From Pleurotus djamor (taxonomy: Eukaryota > Basidiomycota > Agaricomycetes > Agaricales > Pleurotaceae), in assembly GCA_029747585.1 (NCBI GenBank), contig JAPEVF010000396.1, forward strand, positions 1 through 41,349: DNA of 41,349 nt. The letters are read 5' to 3'. Below are positions 22,833 to 34,779 of the stretch, piece after piece. The translations under genes were made by a program, and so were the position numbers. The notes beneath the pieces are model-generated. The model worked only from the letters and a program-made list of their open reading frames with translations. It was not told where the DNA came from and ran no database searches. The first letter of the stretch is position 1, and each line of letters starts with the position of its first letter.

Positions 22833-25504
22833 GGCGCACGCAGATGATGAGGAAACAGGGTTTTTTTTTGTTTAGACAATCACCTCGTGGACATATATAT
22901 AAATGCGCAAGGCGGCGGACCTCAAATTCGTTCAGAAACTGAGTATACGGGGCTATACGCACTAGAAAGGTGGAACCCCGTCGAAGGTGAGAAAATCAAG
23001 GCGATAATGGCAATTAAACTGAAACGGGACAATGTCCCTGGACTCATTTGCCTACGAATACTACCAAAATACGTTATTGGTACAGCAGCGTTCGTTTCAG
23101 ATCTAGATCATACCACACATTGCTCTCCTCCAGACACGATAGACAAAGACCTAATTGTCTGCGAAACCCCCAAATCGAAAGTGGGAATAGTCGTATTGTT
23201 CTGGGTGTCCTTTGTTCACGAAAGAAATCTCCGGGTCACCAGCACTCGAACACCCCCTCGAACCATGAAACACAAGCGAAGCACCCTTGTGATGATTCAG
23301 GGTATGTTCCACCGCTGAGGAAAGATTAATCTGGGCAAGGCCAAGGTGCTGACATGTACCGCAGTCTACTCACTATTGGGCAGATATGGACGTGAAGTAC
23401 CATCATCGGACGTATGGGAAACAGAACTTTGGTACCCATTCTTCGCTGACTGAACTACCATCTCAAATACTAAAGAGGGTCGTTGAACTAGCAAATCACC
23501 TGGGTCCTGGAAAGAGACTGAACTTACTGGAACGATTCCTACTTGAATTTCGCAATTGCTGTATCCGACTACCTACTTGCTTCGGTGTTCTCCTCTTTCC
23601 TGTAATCTAAGGTTGTTAGTCATCAGTAAGACCAACGAACACGATAAAATACCTACCTGAAGTATATAGTCAGATATGAAACGATTGCGCCGTGGAAATC
23701 TTGACACGGAGTGATTCAAAATAGCAGAATGGTATTCCTTTAATCCTGCTTTCGCACATCAGATAATCATCCTAGTGGAAAATGCTTCTTACCTTCTATT
23801 AAAGCTGCTTCTCTGCAACGGATGTCAAACATTTGCCAGAAAAACAAACGAAAACTCCATACAATTGAGGTGACCAAACAGCCTCTCCAAAACAGTCCCT
23901 GACGGTTTTCCAATTACGGCGTCCAGTCTCAGCGTTCTGGACGGCGATGCGATACTGTTCCTCAGTGGAAGGCGTCTGCAAAAAGGCTTCTACAGTCGAT
24001 TTACTGAAAAATGAGGACATCACGACTTGTTCGGTTGGCGAAAGAATTCATCCGGCGCAAGCGTCGTGAAGTCCAAAAGACATGCACCACGGCCCTAGCC
24101 CGAGCATATCTCTGTCCCTGAGGCCTGAGGGAGCTATTCGGAAACGAATCTCCATCTATCGCACAGCACGAACTCGCCTTCAAATAAAGTCATTAGCGAC
24201 TGCCGTTGGTGCTTACAACTGTTCGCGGGAACGATCGAAGTCGGGCTTTTCGTCGGAGATACAAAAAGGCACTTTTATTGGAATATTGAGCCCTCGGCCC
24301 CGGGCCCTCGCGTCGACACCATCCCTGATTGGCTTTGTGAGGACGGCATTCAGATGATTCCCGCAGAGTCAACGCGCGGTGGACGTACATCCTCAATCAC
24401 GCCAGCCGCTCATCCACTCCTCAAGGCGCGAAGCCGAAGGGACTTGATCCCGCTCGCCACCATCGGAATTCTCCATCAACCGACTTCTGCTAACGAGTTT
24501 GAGTCAATTAACGTTCTGAAGAGACGATCGTTTAGCAATGCGATCGTTGTGCTATGTAGTAACCAGAACCAGTGTCCTTAGTACGTGTACGTCAACGTAC
24601 AAAGTGATGGGAGCGAGCAAAATTAACCGGGTTTTCAGACATGATCAAGTCGTCCCGACGGAAGTAAAAACCCACGCGACCAGCACGCGACACCGATCAC
24701 TAGTCACGACCCTTCCACACCAGACCAATATCTCAAGAACAAGCACTTCAGTCTGATCGCGATTCGGCACATACACTTGGGTAAAATAGCTGTACAAATT
24801 TCATACTTATTTCAACACATTGAATGCTTATCTCCTCCTCCCGACGCGAGTTAAGTTCACTCTTCCACGCAGATCCCCGAGCACTCAGCATCTACGTATA
24901 CGACTTCGAGGCCAAACCAATGTTCGTTGTCCACATCAGAGTCTGCAGACGATGTGTTCGATGAGTAGCCCGAGAATAGCATGTGGCTGCTAGTTTCTGA
25001 ACGCGCTACCACGGCAGTAATGCGGGGTGTAGCAGGTCGGATTGGGGCTGACTGAACCTTGCGAGGAAGGGGCGGCACTATCGTTGGCTTGATCAGTTGA
25101 TCACACTCATCGGTAGCAGGATGCTCTCCGAAGAAGTTGGAGAAACACTTTGGCTAAGTTGATCTTTATCAAATTCCGTAAACCGTCGCCACCTCTTAGA
25201 CCGATGTCCGTCGGCAACTGCGTGGTGTTCGTTGAATACCCGATGGTCACCCCGAACGTTATCGTTCTGCGTGCTGGACATAAAATGATGATTTAGACGT
25301 TGATCCGCCCCAGGGACCGCTCAATAAACGTGAACATGAAGAAGAAGAAAATAAATGTGCGTTCATCTCCAGTTGTCAATCTTGACTCTGCTCACCTAAT
25401 TGTTCTTCCCGTGATAGCACCCTTGTTGCGAGACGTCCGATGTACAGATGAGTTCGTATCCGTGATGAAACATATCTGACGTCTTCCAACAGAGGCACCT
25501 TATC
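22833..25504. other. Gene-poor stretch with weak ORFs
   Basis: Several open frames exist but none is recognised. They are 22887-23318 plus (143 codons, begins MDIYINAQGGG), 23386-23610 plus, 23799-24023 minus (contains STVEAFLQTPSTEEQYRIAV, compositionally protein-like) and about 24133-24581 plus without ATG (contains HFYWNIEPSAPGPRVDTIPD). The pair 24857-25281 minus is listed separately. The mixture suggests decayed genes. Confidence 0.3.
24857..25281 (-). CDS. Hypothetical acidic Ser-rich protein, probably spliced
   Basis: The frame from ATG 25281 (MSSTQNDNVRGDHR) and the frame ending at 24857 can be linked by an intron whose acceptor is CAACTTAG near 25155. The second exon then reads FSNFFGEHPATDECDQLIKP, a proline-rich stretch (VPPLPRKVQSAPIRPATP) and an acidic, serine-rich end (SSNTSSADSDVDNEH). 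The donor is not fixed. No domain is recognised, and it might be a small regulator or a fragment. Confidence 0.3.
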
Positions 25505-26679
25505 CGTCATGGCGGAGTCCCCGAGAATCAATTCGTGAACCTCGTTACTACGTTTTACCCTTTGCAGACCATTTTATTGGCGACCTTCAGCTTTGCTGGA
25601 CTCCTCAATTTCTCTTTGACAAGTAAAGAGATTCATAACACGGTAAGGATGCATATCGCGTCCAAACGCAACATCGAACGTGCATTGTCTGTGTTCATGC
25701 CCTTGGAGATCGCCCCGTCGTTTCGACAGCTGCAAGCTGAGACGGGGATGCTCATCGGCGGTGGATTTGCTCACTGTTTTTTTCAACATGTGCATTTCAA
25801 GACAATGCACTACCGACCTCGAGCTTTTCGTTCGTCCGGAACAAGCAAAGACTGTGTCAAACTTTTTGGAGGACAAGGTTGGCGCCGTAGTCGAAATGCC
25901 AGGATGTACGGACAAGACAGGAGCCATGATAATCGACCTCGAACTTTCTCTCGACAGCCCTCGCATGACGCCTCACCGAGACACCCCCCAGACAAGTCAA
26001 ACATATCGCGGAGTGGTCTTGAGAAGGGCGAAGATGGGGGTCCCCCNCCCTACTGTGGAAAAGAGGAACTTCTGGGACTTGTTTTCAAGTCGTCCACAAA
26101 CCAGCGGATCAAGTTGACCGTATGCAGCACAAGCGCGTTGGGTGGAATCTTATCGTTGACTCAAAGTGAGCAATATCTGGTGTTTGCCTCTACTACTAGT
26201 CGACCAGTCGACTTACTCCTTCCACAGCATCCTTGATGAATTTCATCTCTACGCATCATGCTTATTCTGTGTTTCCGAGAGAAACCTTCAAGCTCAACAT
26301 TTCCCTATCTCTGCACACGAAACATTGGATATTCATGGGTGGCCCACAAACCCCTTCTCCGATATTACCTGGTCACCCAAGGCAACTGATTTTTCCGGAC
26401 GATAATACATTTAATGACGGCCCCAAGTCATTGGCCCAAGGTACCGCCGGTGGTTGCTTGCGTGTTCGGGTCTTTGGTGACAGTCAAAAGCTCACACGAC
26501 ACTCGGAAAAAGTAACAGAAGAAGCCGAATTTGACTTTGGGTATCACTTTCACGATGATTACATTGCTGGTATGTGCTACGACGTGTAAGTGTGCTTGAT
26601 TTGTGCGAAGTTCATCTTCTTCCATTCTGAATTTCATTTCAGGGCTTCCACGGATGTCGTGATCTCCCCGCCTGAGTAG
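25505..26679 (+). CDS. F-box/nucleotidyltransferase-like family member, copy 4
   Basis: Reading order: NQFVNLVTTFYPLQTILLAT, then the F-box-like TFSFAGLLNFSLTSKEIHNT, then SFRQLQAETGMLIGGG at about 25720-25770. After a one-base frame shift in a seven-T run (25779-25785) comes TTDLELFVRPEQAKTVSNFL. After a second shift at N26047 comes LLGLVFKSSTNQRIKLTV. A GTGAGC..ACAG intron (26166-26227, phase 1) leads to SLMNFIST and VFPRET; exon 26228-26585 is followed by an intron and the last exon 26643-26679 (VASTDVVISPPE). The GGG..DLELFV spacing fits the nucleotidyltransferase-fold signature hG[GS]x(n)Dh[DE]h, with IIDLEL downstream as a possible third acidic strand. Both frame breaks lie in homopolymers, so the gene may be intact. 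No ATG was placed. Confidence 0.65.
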
Positions 26680-27089
26680 TTACGTAGGACCATTTTCAAA
26701 GGCCATCCCTTTCGTAGCTGAGTTCCCGGTTGTAAATTCAAGGACGGATATGGCAAACATTCTGTGTATCTACAATATTCGTATACGTATCCATGTGGTG
26801 TGTACAATGGTCGTGAAAACGTCTATCAGGCTCTAGCCATGGACTCAGGATCACGAACTCGATCACGGTCAAAGATACAACCTTGATTACTGCGGGACGG
26901 CCGTCCCGCAAACCCATTGGACACGTTACTTATTTGGGATATCTCTGTCATTGAGCACGTGCGTCTAACGGATTGCGCCATCCTCGTGATGCTGTAAAGG
27001 GGTCCATTTCTAAACCTTCACCTACTAAAGTAGGTATCAGGCATTTATGAGATTTATAAGACTAGACAAACAAAATACAGTCGATCCAA
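26680..27089. other. Intergenic stretch with a perfect 20-bp palindrome
   Basis: No gene is seen. The palindrome is at 26891-26910. Confidence 0.5.
26891..26910. repeat. Perfect 20-bp palindrome
   Basis: TGCGGGACGGCCGTCCCGCA equals its own reverse complement. It is GC-rich and lies between the copy-4 gene and an ORF on the opposite strand. It could be a dimeric transcription-factor site or a cruciform-prone sequence. Confidence 0.95.
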
Positions 27090-27371
27090 TTACGGCCCGT
27101 AAGTCAGTGACGTTCCAATCAATCCAGGGGACGGCACCTCGAATGTCTGTACCAACCCCACGTACAGTCCCGGAGCACCATGAGCCATCATATGCTCCGT
27201 AGAATTGATATTCCAAACGAATGAAAGAGCTTCTTCGACAGAATTTCGAGCAATCAAGCGGTCCTGTGGCGTAAAATGATGAAGGCCACCAATACCCATT
27301 CTACACAGAACAACGAGGGCTGCCGGTTGTATACCGGGCTCATGAGCGAAGACGTAGCTGTGGTTTGTGCT
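27090..27371 (-). CDS. Hypothetical 3' exon, 93 codons
   Basis: A minus-strand open frame runs from a plausible acceptor (AGTACAG, next to 27371) to a TAA at 27090. It reads HSYVFAHEPGIQPAALVVL, then GLHHFTPQDRLIARNSVEEA, and ends with SPGLIGTSLTYGP. The composition is protein-like, with aliphatic and glycine spacing unlike its shadow frames. An internal ATG (27299) could be a start. No upstream exon or family is recognised. Confidence 0.3.
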   Translation of the reverse strand, partial: STNHSYVFAHEPGIQPAALVVLCRMGIGGLHHFTPQDRLIARNSVEEALSFVWNINSTEHMMAHGAPGLYVGLVQTFEVPSPGLIGTSLTYGP

Positions 27372-28783
27372 CTGTACTATATGTAGTACGGATCAGTGTG
27401 AAGCGAGAGTAATAAGCGAGAAGAAGGTAGAGCGTACTCGTTTGGTCGTGGCCAACCTGATTGAACTGGCTATGATTTGGCTATGATGAACTTCAAAGTT
27501 TTCAGCATATGGTACGTTCTCGTGGCCGAGTATATCCTCAAAAAGACCTAAGTATGCCTTTCCCCCATAGACTCTTCTCTGCGAACGGCCAGTGCGTTTC
27601 CTACGGATGAAACGAGGAAGAAAGCGAACGGATGGAGTTGTAATGGAGAGACACCGGCCATGAATTGAACATCTTCTGAAGAGACGAGCTACACTGCCTC
27701 GCTGAGTCTAGCTAAGTGATGGACTGATGGTAGTCCGAAGGTTCCTTGAGTCCTCGACTCCTGTCACTCCTAGCTCGCTCCTGATTCGTCAGGAAGTGTT
27801 ATGTAACACGTCTCAACTTGAACTTGCCTCGAACCCATCTCACATCTTCCTTGACGTTGTCCGCTGAGCTTCTCAAACTCCACGGAAATATGCTGCTACT
27901 TATATTGGTGCGATACTGCGTGCACTTGCTACGCGTCGGGTTCTCTTTTGGGTTCTCTTGAAAGATGTCTCAGCTGGGCTTGGGCCGGAGACAACTCAAG
28001 AACAACGGAGCTCGTACTCGACGCCTTGACCTTGGATGAACGCTGATAATCGCAGCTTCAGCACTAAATATGGAGGGGACAATCTTTCCGGAGGATTGCG
28101 TGGTCATGCTTCGAGCTTGATGGGAGCTGAATCCTTCACGCCGCTGTGCACCATCGTTGTCAACCTAGCAAGACCACCTCTTGGCCAGCCTCTCCCTATT
28201 CCGTTCTCATCTCATTCCGCGTACGCAGACGCTGGCGGCATACAATTGGAAAACAGATTAGACCGTGAACCTAAATGGCTGATAGTCTGGCCACGACAAT
28301 TTCTTCGCTTTCACAAGGGGAAAAGCTCATAACATCGGTGCGTGTGCTCACGCTCGTCCCCGATCCCACTGTTCTCATGGCTGTCATGTCGTCAGAGCCT
28401 CCTCATGTTCCACCCTTGATATTCCAGGTAGGATCCATTCTTTTGACCATATACCGACGCGTTATTGTCAGCTAACTGATAGGTCAAATTCTAGGACTGT
28501 AGCCGAGGCGCTTGACCTAGCCCTTACTGGCGATGGATTCCGGTGTCACGACAGCTCCGTAATGCAGAGCATCATCAATAACGACAGGTAGTTTCATAGC
28601 ACCGGGTCCGTGAGATCGTATGCGCATCGGGCCTACGCGATATCCAGGGAGGGTACATTGTGAGTTGCCTACTTTGTCTTTGAGCTGGAGCTCAGTCTCC
28701 GTCTCCTGCTCAGTCTTTCTCATATAAATACCTTCACGGTTCCTCGGTAGGCTGTACTATATTGCACCGGGAATTCCTCACAC
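27372..28783. other. Intergenic stretch, no gene supported
   Basis: Short ORFs only (for example 28036-28332 plus). The right end, before ATG 28784, is the promoter region of the secreted-protein gene and has CATATAAATA at about 28718. Confidence 0.35.
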
Positions 28784-29976
28784 ATGCTCAGACACCCAGT
28801 ATACCCACTCCTCGCGCTTTCAATCATCTCGGTATGCGCAGCCAGATACGCCCCCATGCTCGAGCAAGCTCCGCTTACCGTAGCCGCTGTCCCTTCGAGG
28901 TCTTGCCTGGGCTTGAGCATGCCAACACCCACCGGCACCGCAATTGTCAACGCTGAAGTTCTCTACGACTGTGATGACGAAGATGCCGAAGAATGTGAGG
29001 ACGAAGGGATCTATAAGACCACGAAGAAGAAGACAACCAAAAAGACAACGTCTGCTACGAAGAAATCGACGAGTACCACACCGAAATCGAGCAAGTCCAA
29101 GAACAATTCGAAGAAGACAAGCACCTCTTCGAGCACGACAACATCGGATCGCAAACCGACGCCAGTCTTTCCCCGAACTTTCCGCCAGTGCAATTGCGGA
29201 AATGGGAGTGCGTACAATTTGTATCCCATCAACGCAGCGTATCCCTGACGAACACCACAACCTAGACAACGCCAAACATATTTTAACAAGGAACGCGGCC
29301 AGTATCGTTGTCGCACTCGGAGCATCGATGACACCGCGGCCAACAATATCAAAGTGAGTTGGTACTCGCCTAATCCCACCGCTACTCAGGTTTTGACACC
29401 GCCATGAATTCCTAGGAATCCTTCACCCACACCTCCTCAAACTGTGACCAAAACAGTACCGCACCTCTTCATAAGCAACCAGTTCAACAACGCCTGGCTG
29501 CATCGCGACTGCACAGGGAAATCTCAGACCCAAGATACGAACTTGGTCGAATGGTCTTGGGATACAACTGGGAATAGCCCGCGTCATCGGCTCTACAGAG
29601 TCGTTTACACGCTATGGGACAGAGACGATCCCGCTAGTGAGCCGAAGTAAGTCCTTGTTTTGTTAGATCATGGCGCGAAACCTTCTGACCTTGGCTTAGA
29701 TTCTGTGTCTGTGGGTGTATGAAACATGGTCCGGGGGCAGGATACAACAACTTCGAGCTGTGTAATTTTGGACAGCGGACTTTGGATGAGGTGGAGAAAG
29801 ATGCAGCCGCGTATTCGAACGGTACGGAGGCGGTGTTGGAGGATTGGCGAAATCTTTGTGAACTATCTTTCATGATTCTTATTATGAACCTATCCAGAAG
29901 AGTCCTTCCTATGCGACGCCATGGCGGAAATTCACCCCATCTGTCTTGGAAGGAGCCGTTGTCAATTCAACTATGA
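28784..29976 (+). CDS. Secreted protein with Lys/Ser/Thr-rich linker
   Basis: The ATG at 28784 opens with a signal peptide (MLRHPVYPLLALSIISVCAA). An acidic patch (YDCDDEDAEECEDE) follows, then a 45-residue low-complexity linker of K, T and S (about residues 85-128), then a Cys-containing domain (RTFRQCNCGNG). A TGA at 29246 interrupts, but shifting one base there restores NLYPINAAYP then DEHHNLDNAKHIL, so a single-base insertion next to CCC is likely. Introns 29354-29415 and 29647-29699 join in phase to FISNQFNNAWLHRDCTGK and FCVCGCMKHGPGAGYNNFEL. The 3' end is unsettled: the frame stays open to 29976, while a further Cys-rich exon (ESFLCDAMAEIHPICLG) near 29900 looks more protein-like. A Ser/Thr linker suggests O-glycosylation and an extracellular role. 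No enzyme family is recognised. Confidence 0.6.
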
Positions 29977-30790
29977 AAGTATACTACTCACGCACACGCA
30001 TCGAAGAAGAGTACAGCTCCAAGCGACATGCGATATGTGTAGAAGGGACGATGAACTCAAAGGCCAGGACGCGTCATTGANTTTTTAGCGCCGGCTTCCC
30101 TGCTTTCTCTCCGACTACATGCGCGCTACGGTCGCCCTCTAGAGGTCTCCGTTCACTGAAACGACGGTTTTCCAGAGGAATTCTTCTGGTCAAGTTGACC
30201 TAGCTCAAACTTTCCCCGACAGTAGCTCGACTTGGTCTTACGGCCGCCTGCGTCGGAGCTCCCATCGTCGCTGTTGCCGGCAGTGTCTACTCAAAATACA
30301 TCTCGACCGACTTCAAACGCCGGTCTGGCTCAAAGCCCAACGTAATATCGCGCACCCTGTCTCGGGCTATACCCCTCTAGCACAAGCTTGAATCAAGTAC
30401 TTCAATTCCATATCACTGTTGATGCTGATTGCTCACCAACTTACCAGAACGATATTCATCAATGTCGAGTTGTTTCCATTGGAGACCAGGTGACTCAACT
30501 TTTCAACACGCCATCTTGATTGACTTCTCGGAGCTTCTAGGGAGCTACTACCTTGTAGCCACCATTGATTCTGCGCCCAATCATTGGAACGCCCGAGCCT
30601 CTGCTTGAGGGTCTCAACTACGAACACTGTCTCGACCCCCGTCAGATACACGCTGTAGCGAGGTCCCCACATCAAGAGTCTGCGAGATGGACGGACCGAA
30701 CCCAAATGGATACCAGAAGGATCTGATTGAGGCCGTGAATCGTGGTTCAAGTACTTAGGGCCGTTTTCGTTCTTGCAACACTCTCAAGCC
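29977..30790. other. Intergenic stretch
   Basis: A possible last exon of the upstream gene reaches to about N30081. A plus-strand open stretch at 30230-30360 encodes a hydrophobic patch (TAACVGAPIVAVAGSVYS) after a GACAG acceptor-like site, possibly a relic. Nothing else is supported. Confidence 0.3.
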
Positions 30791-32317
30791 ATGTCATCCC
30801 TCCCCAACTACGTACTTGCTGGGTATCTCCAGTATTATAGTACTCACTATGCACAAAGTAAAGTGCCGCTCCCATTTCTTCTTCACGCACATCTCACCCA
30901 AACTCAAATAGTTTCCTCGATGACCTTTCTTACTTGGGACTACGCTATTACTTTCTCCGATGAGGTACGTCTCCTATCGCCGCTTTTTCCATCTCTAAGC
31001 TTGACCAAAGACTCTTAGGTTGAACTCTTTTGGGTATTTATCCTCGTTGAACTCGCCCCACGCCGCTCGCGTTGAGTCTGAATTAGTCGGGCCGCTGGAA
31101 TAATCCTATGCGGATTTTGTTCTTCATTGTACGTCCGACTCAACCGTTCCACTCACGTCGATCTCGTCCTGACCGCAATCCCGCAACAGAATAGGTACCA
31201 GGCATTCGCTTGGCAAATATTACACACCATCGGTAAGTCTCATATCTTGAGGATTCACGACCAATTCTCAGGAGACCAATCGTCACTCAGGTGTCTTCCG
31301 TGATAAACGTACGCACGAGGTAGGTGATTTCAATTCTGTAGCTTGGAAAATATCTCACGTATAATTTAGTTGTAAGTTTTCCCTCTCACTCAGTTTCCAT
31401 GTTCATGTTCCTCAAATTGTGGTCTTCGCAACAGCTGTGTGTCCCTTAGTATTCGCGCTTGAGCTACACTCACTCCGTTTCTGTCTAGGTCAAGTCTGGA
31501 TCCATCACCTTATCGGTGTCTCAGGTTAGTCAAGCCTGAACTTGAAATCAAGCGGCAATAGCTCACCAGTCTTCGCGGCTCGATACCTCAGCTATCTTCC
31601 TCATCGTTCCCATCAATTCAATCCTCTCTCTCCGTATCTACGGTCTCTACGGGCGACCTCGCTGGCTTGCCATTCTGCTGGGAACAATGCTATTAGCAGC
31701 TGCGGCCATCCAGATGTACATCATCGCCCGGTTTGAATTCGTGCTCGTTCCCATGCCATTCTTGGAGTATGCGTCCTGTTTCCCTGCATTGACCCATCTT
31801 TACCTCGCGATGTAAGCTTGACCATCTCCGATGCTTCTCAATTCATTCCTCATTTACTTTTCAATTTTCGCGCCACAGGATTCCGGCTGTTGGGTTCGAC
31901 ATTCCTGCGCTTGTACTTGTCCTTCTGCGCGGAATCTCTCACATGCGAAGACAAGAAGGTGTGGGCTTCCGACCGTCAAGCTTGGTCCGGGTAATGACCC
32001 GTGACTCTGTCTGGTACTTCATCATGTGTGTTCACCTTTTGACCGCCGTTGAAAAATTCACGGTGTCTCCAAAATCATAGGCTTAGTACTTACCTTGGTG
32101 ACCGCAGGATTCTCCTCATATACGCCGCATCAGCAGTCGCTTGGGTGAAGCTTCCCGTACGCGAAGTTCTCTCTCTCTCTCTTAGAAAGCAATACCCATT
32201 TAACGGCCCTATTTTTAGGCAGTTGACGGATTCATCACGTTTGGCTACGGATTCAGTATGATATCGGTAGCAGGATCGCGGATGCTGCTCAACTTGAAGC
32301 GGGAAACTGTTCCTTGA
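30791..32317 (+). CDS. DUF6533-type seven-transmembrane protein
   Basis: Many small exons join in phase: 30791-30857, 30912-30964, 31019-31033, 31087-31128, 31190-31232, then an unresolved part (31233-31569), then 31570-31811, 31879-32025, 32081-32156 and 32219-32317. The N-terminal block reads MTFLTWDYAITFSDEVELFW, then RILFFINRY, the pattern of the DUF6533 domain at the start of basidiomycete seven-helix proteins. Later helices are AIFLIVPINSILSLRIYGLY, WLAILLGTMLLAAAAIQMY and VGFDIPALVLVLLRGI, then the conserved loop end MTRDSVWYF. The last helix ends in SMISVAGSRMLLNLKRE, the usual C-terminal GSR..LN signature. Location is a cellular membrane; these proteins are GPCR-like in topology but have no known ligand. 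The C-terminal tail is very short compared with many relatives. Confidence 0.85.
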
Positions 32318-34758
32318 AATTAGTTTCCTCCACCCACATCTACCCTACGCGATCTGGAGTATATCTTCACGGTTCCCTTGGTCTCTGATCACTTGATCAA
32401 GTGTCTCCTGAGTCCTTCGCAGTGCCGCAATCATAATATCTTTGATAAATTAACCGCGACCGCGACTTCAAGGTCCATTCAACAACACACAACCTCGAAC
32501 GTTCGCTTTGAACTCAGGGAACGTTCATCAACCGCCGATTTTTTGAACAACCCAACTTTATTTCTCATCACCATGTGATCCAAGTTTGCTGATGCCTTCT
32601 TGCTTTGAGTCCGTATCCACCGTTCCCTTTTTGTTAACCGGTCCTCAGCTCTAACTACGCAGAGACTGGAACCTACCAGCCCAGCATAAAACGAAGGTTT
32701 GAGGTTCCCTCCATCCGAACCTGCCAAACGGAAACAAAGTTCAAAAATCGATGAATGAAGTGTTCTACAGAGTAAAGAAATGGCAAGGTCAGTTCATGTT
32801 GGCTCCAGCCGCGAGTATAGGATAGACGATACGTACGGAAAGGCAGGCATTGCACGAAACGTGGTGCGAAACGAAGGTGACGCGCTGACAGTGATAGGAC
32901 GCTCGCGTCCTGGTTCCGAAAGATCACGTGGCCCCACGCTCCCTCCTTGAATGCCATTCCGACATCGTTCCTCTTGTTGGACATTCAACGATTCTCTGGT
33001 ATACACCACAGTACTAGCTTGCTCTCATTTCTTTGAATTCGCTATCGATCTCTGGGGTTAAAAGGCAGGGTGAACGTTTTGAACTCGAACCTCGAAAATC
33101 CTCGAGCCTTCTCCATTTCTCCTATATCACGTGATCGCAATGACGCGTTGTTTGTCCATCTTCTGCCTCAACCTCCTCCATCATCATCAACTTGAATTTC
33201 CCTTGGACTTTCTACGGGACGATGGCAGAACTATACTATACGGCGTCTGAGACTTTTCTTCCTCAAAGGCTAACTTCATTCCTTGACGTGTCGTGAACGC
33301 CGAGGGAAGACACAGATGCATAGAGTACGTGTACAGGACTTAGCACGCCCTCTGCCTGCTGATAGCCGATTGCTAGCAAGAGCTTTTCCCCCACTCCACG
33401 TCGTTCCCTTCAACGCTCGTTATTGTTCCTCAAGGCCTCACGCACAGCCTACAAGTTTCTACCCCGTCGCGCCTCCATACTCTCTATCCATGTACATCCC
33501 CACTCGACTCCTCAAGTTAGACGAACCATCTCAGGCTTCTCTAGTGCTCAAGCTTCAAGTGAAAATCCATACTCGACGGCTGCTATCCTTGCCCTCTCAC
33601 CGGCCAATCTTCTCGGGGGTAGCATTCTAGCCTCTTATTCTCGACGCATGAGGTTGGGCTGGGATCGGCGGGTGTGAACACCTCGAGTGCGATGCTGGGC
33701 ATTGGTATGGTGGTCCTAGAGGCCGATGCTGGCCATGTAGTTGCAATGACGACGAAATTTGCGCACCGAACCAGACCACCTACGACCATTTTTGTTTGAG
33801 TACGCCTTCCTCACTCTGAATCATGTTCAAACCTCTTACTCCATGAGCTAGCATACTCCCCTACTGCTCCTCCACCACCACCGAGCTCCTCCACACTCCC
33901 CATTGTCTCCTCCGCGCTACCTCTNCGTTCCGCTACCCCGGAACGACCTCCTCCGAAAATCAAGCCTCGACAACCAAAGACAAGTGCTAGAGCATGCTCA
34001 GCGACACAGAAAGAGGGTTGTTGGAGGCCAGCATGATACGCGGCGTCGTTGACGAGTTATTCGAGGTCGTAGGATCAGCCGGCTCCTCAGGAAATCTAAT
34101 GTCGTAGGTTTCCCTCCCATTCTTTTGCTACCAACTGCTGATAATTGACTTGCTGTAACTATTAGACACCCCCGCCCGTTCTCTCCGGTCGACGACGGAC
34201 GCTGCAAGTAACCACCTCTCCCGCTGGTACCCCGGAATGTCGATCTACGAAATCATGCCTTGACCCCACACGGAACACGCTGAAGCACCTTCGATGATAC
34301 GTTATCACGATCCTGAGAGATGGCGACGTATACTTGTGTCGCTGGCGGGCTATTTGAGGCTATAGGTTGGGTCGGATGTGCAGGAACTGCAAGCTCGTGA
34401 GTTTTCTTCTGTTTCTTTTCCCGTTTCAAGTGAGATTTGACTTGATGTCACAGACACCTCTAGCGACGCCGTCGAAGCCGCCCTTCGTATTCGCCAATCT
34501 CTCAGACTAGATGGTGTACGGGTTACAGCACCCGTTGATCGTTGAGTCTTGTTCGTCGCTGCGCAAGCGAATAGTCAGCGACGTCGAAGAATGAACCGTT
34601 TTTGTTGACGTTTAAGGCTCGTCTTCACGCCTCCCGTGTTCTTACTACTGCACGTTCGGCTACCCGTCTCGTTCGGTTACATCTAGAGTATCCTTCCGTC
34701 GACCTGTGCCGCTTCCCTTGACATGGAGTAAAGTACTTACAGTCTTACAGAACACCCT
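32318..34758. other. Long stretch without a recognisable gene
   Basis: Short ORFs on both strands, none with spliced continuity I can defend. At about 33423-33677 a frame without ATG begins with a basic, Ser-rich segment (KASRTAYKFLPRRASILSIH) that resembles a mitochondrial targeting sequence. At about 33653-33829 another frame has seven cysteines (reported as a finding). Around 33870-33960 the DNA is CCT/CTC-rich. Confidence 0.3.
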
Positions 34759-34779
34759 TTGACCAAANTTTTTTCTGGA

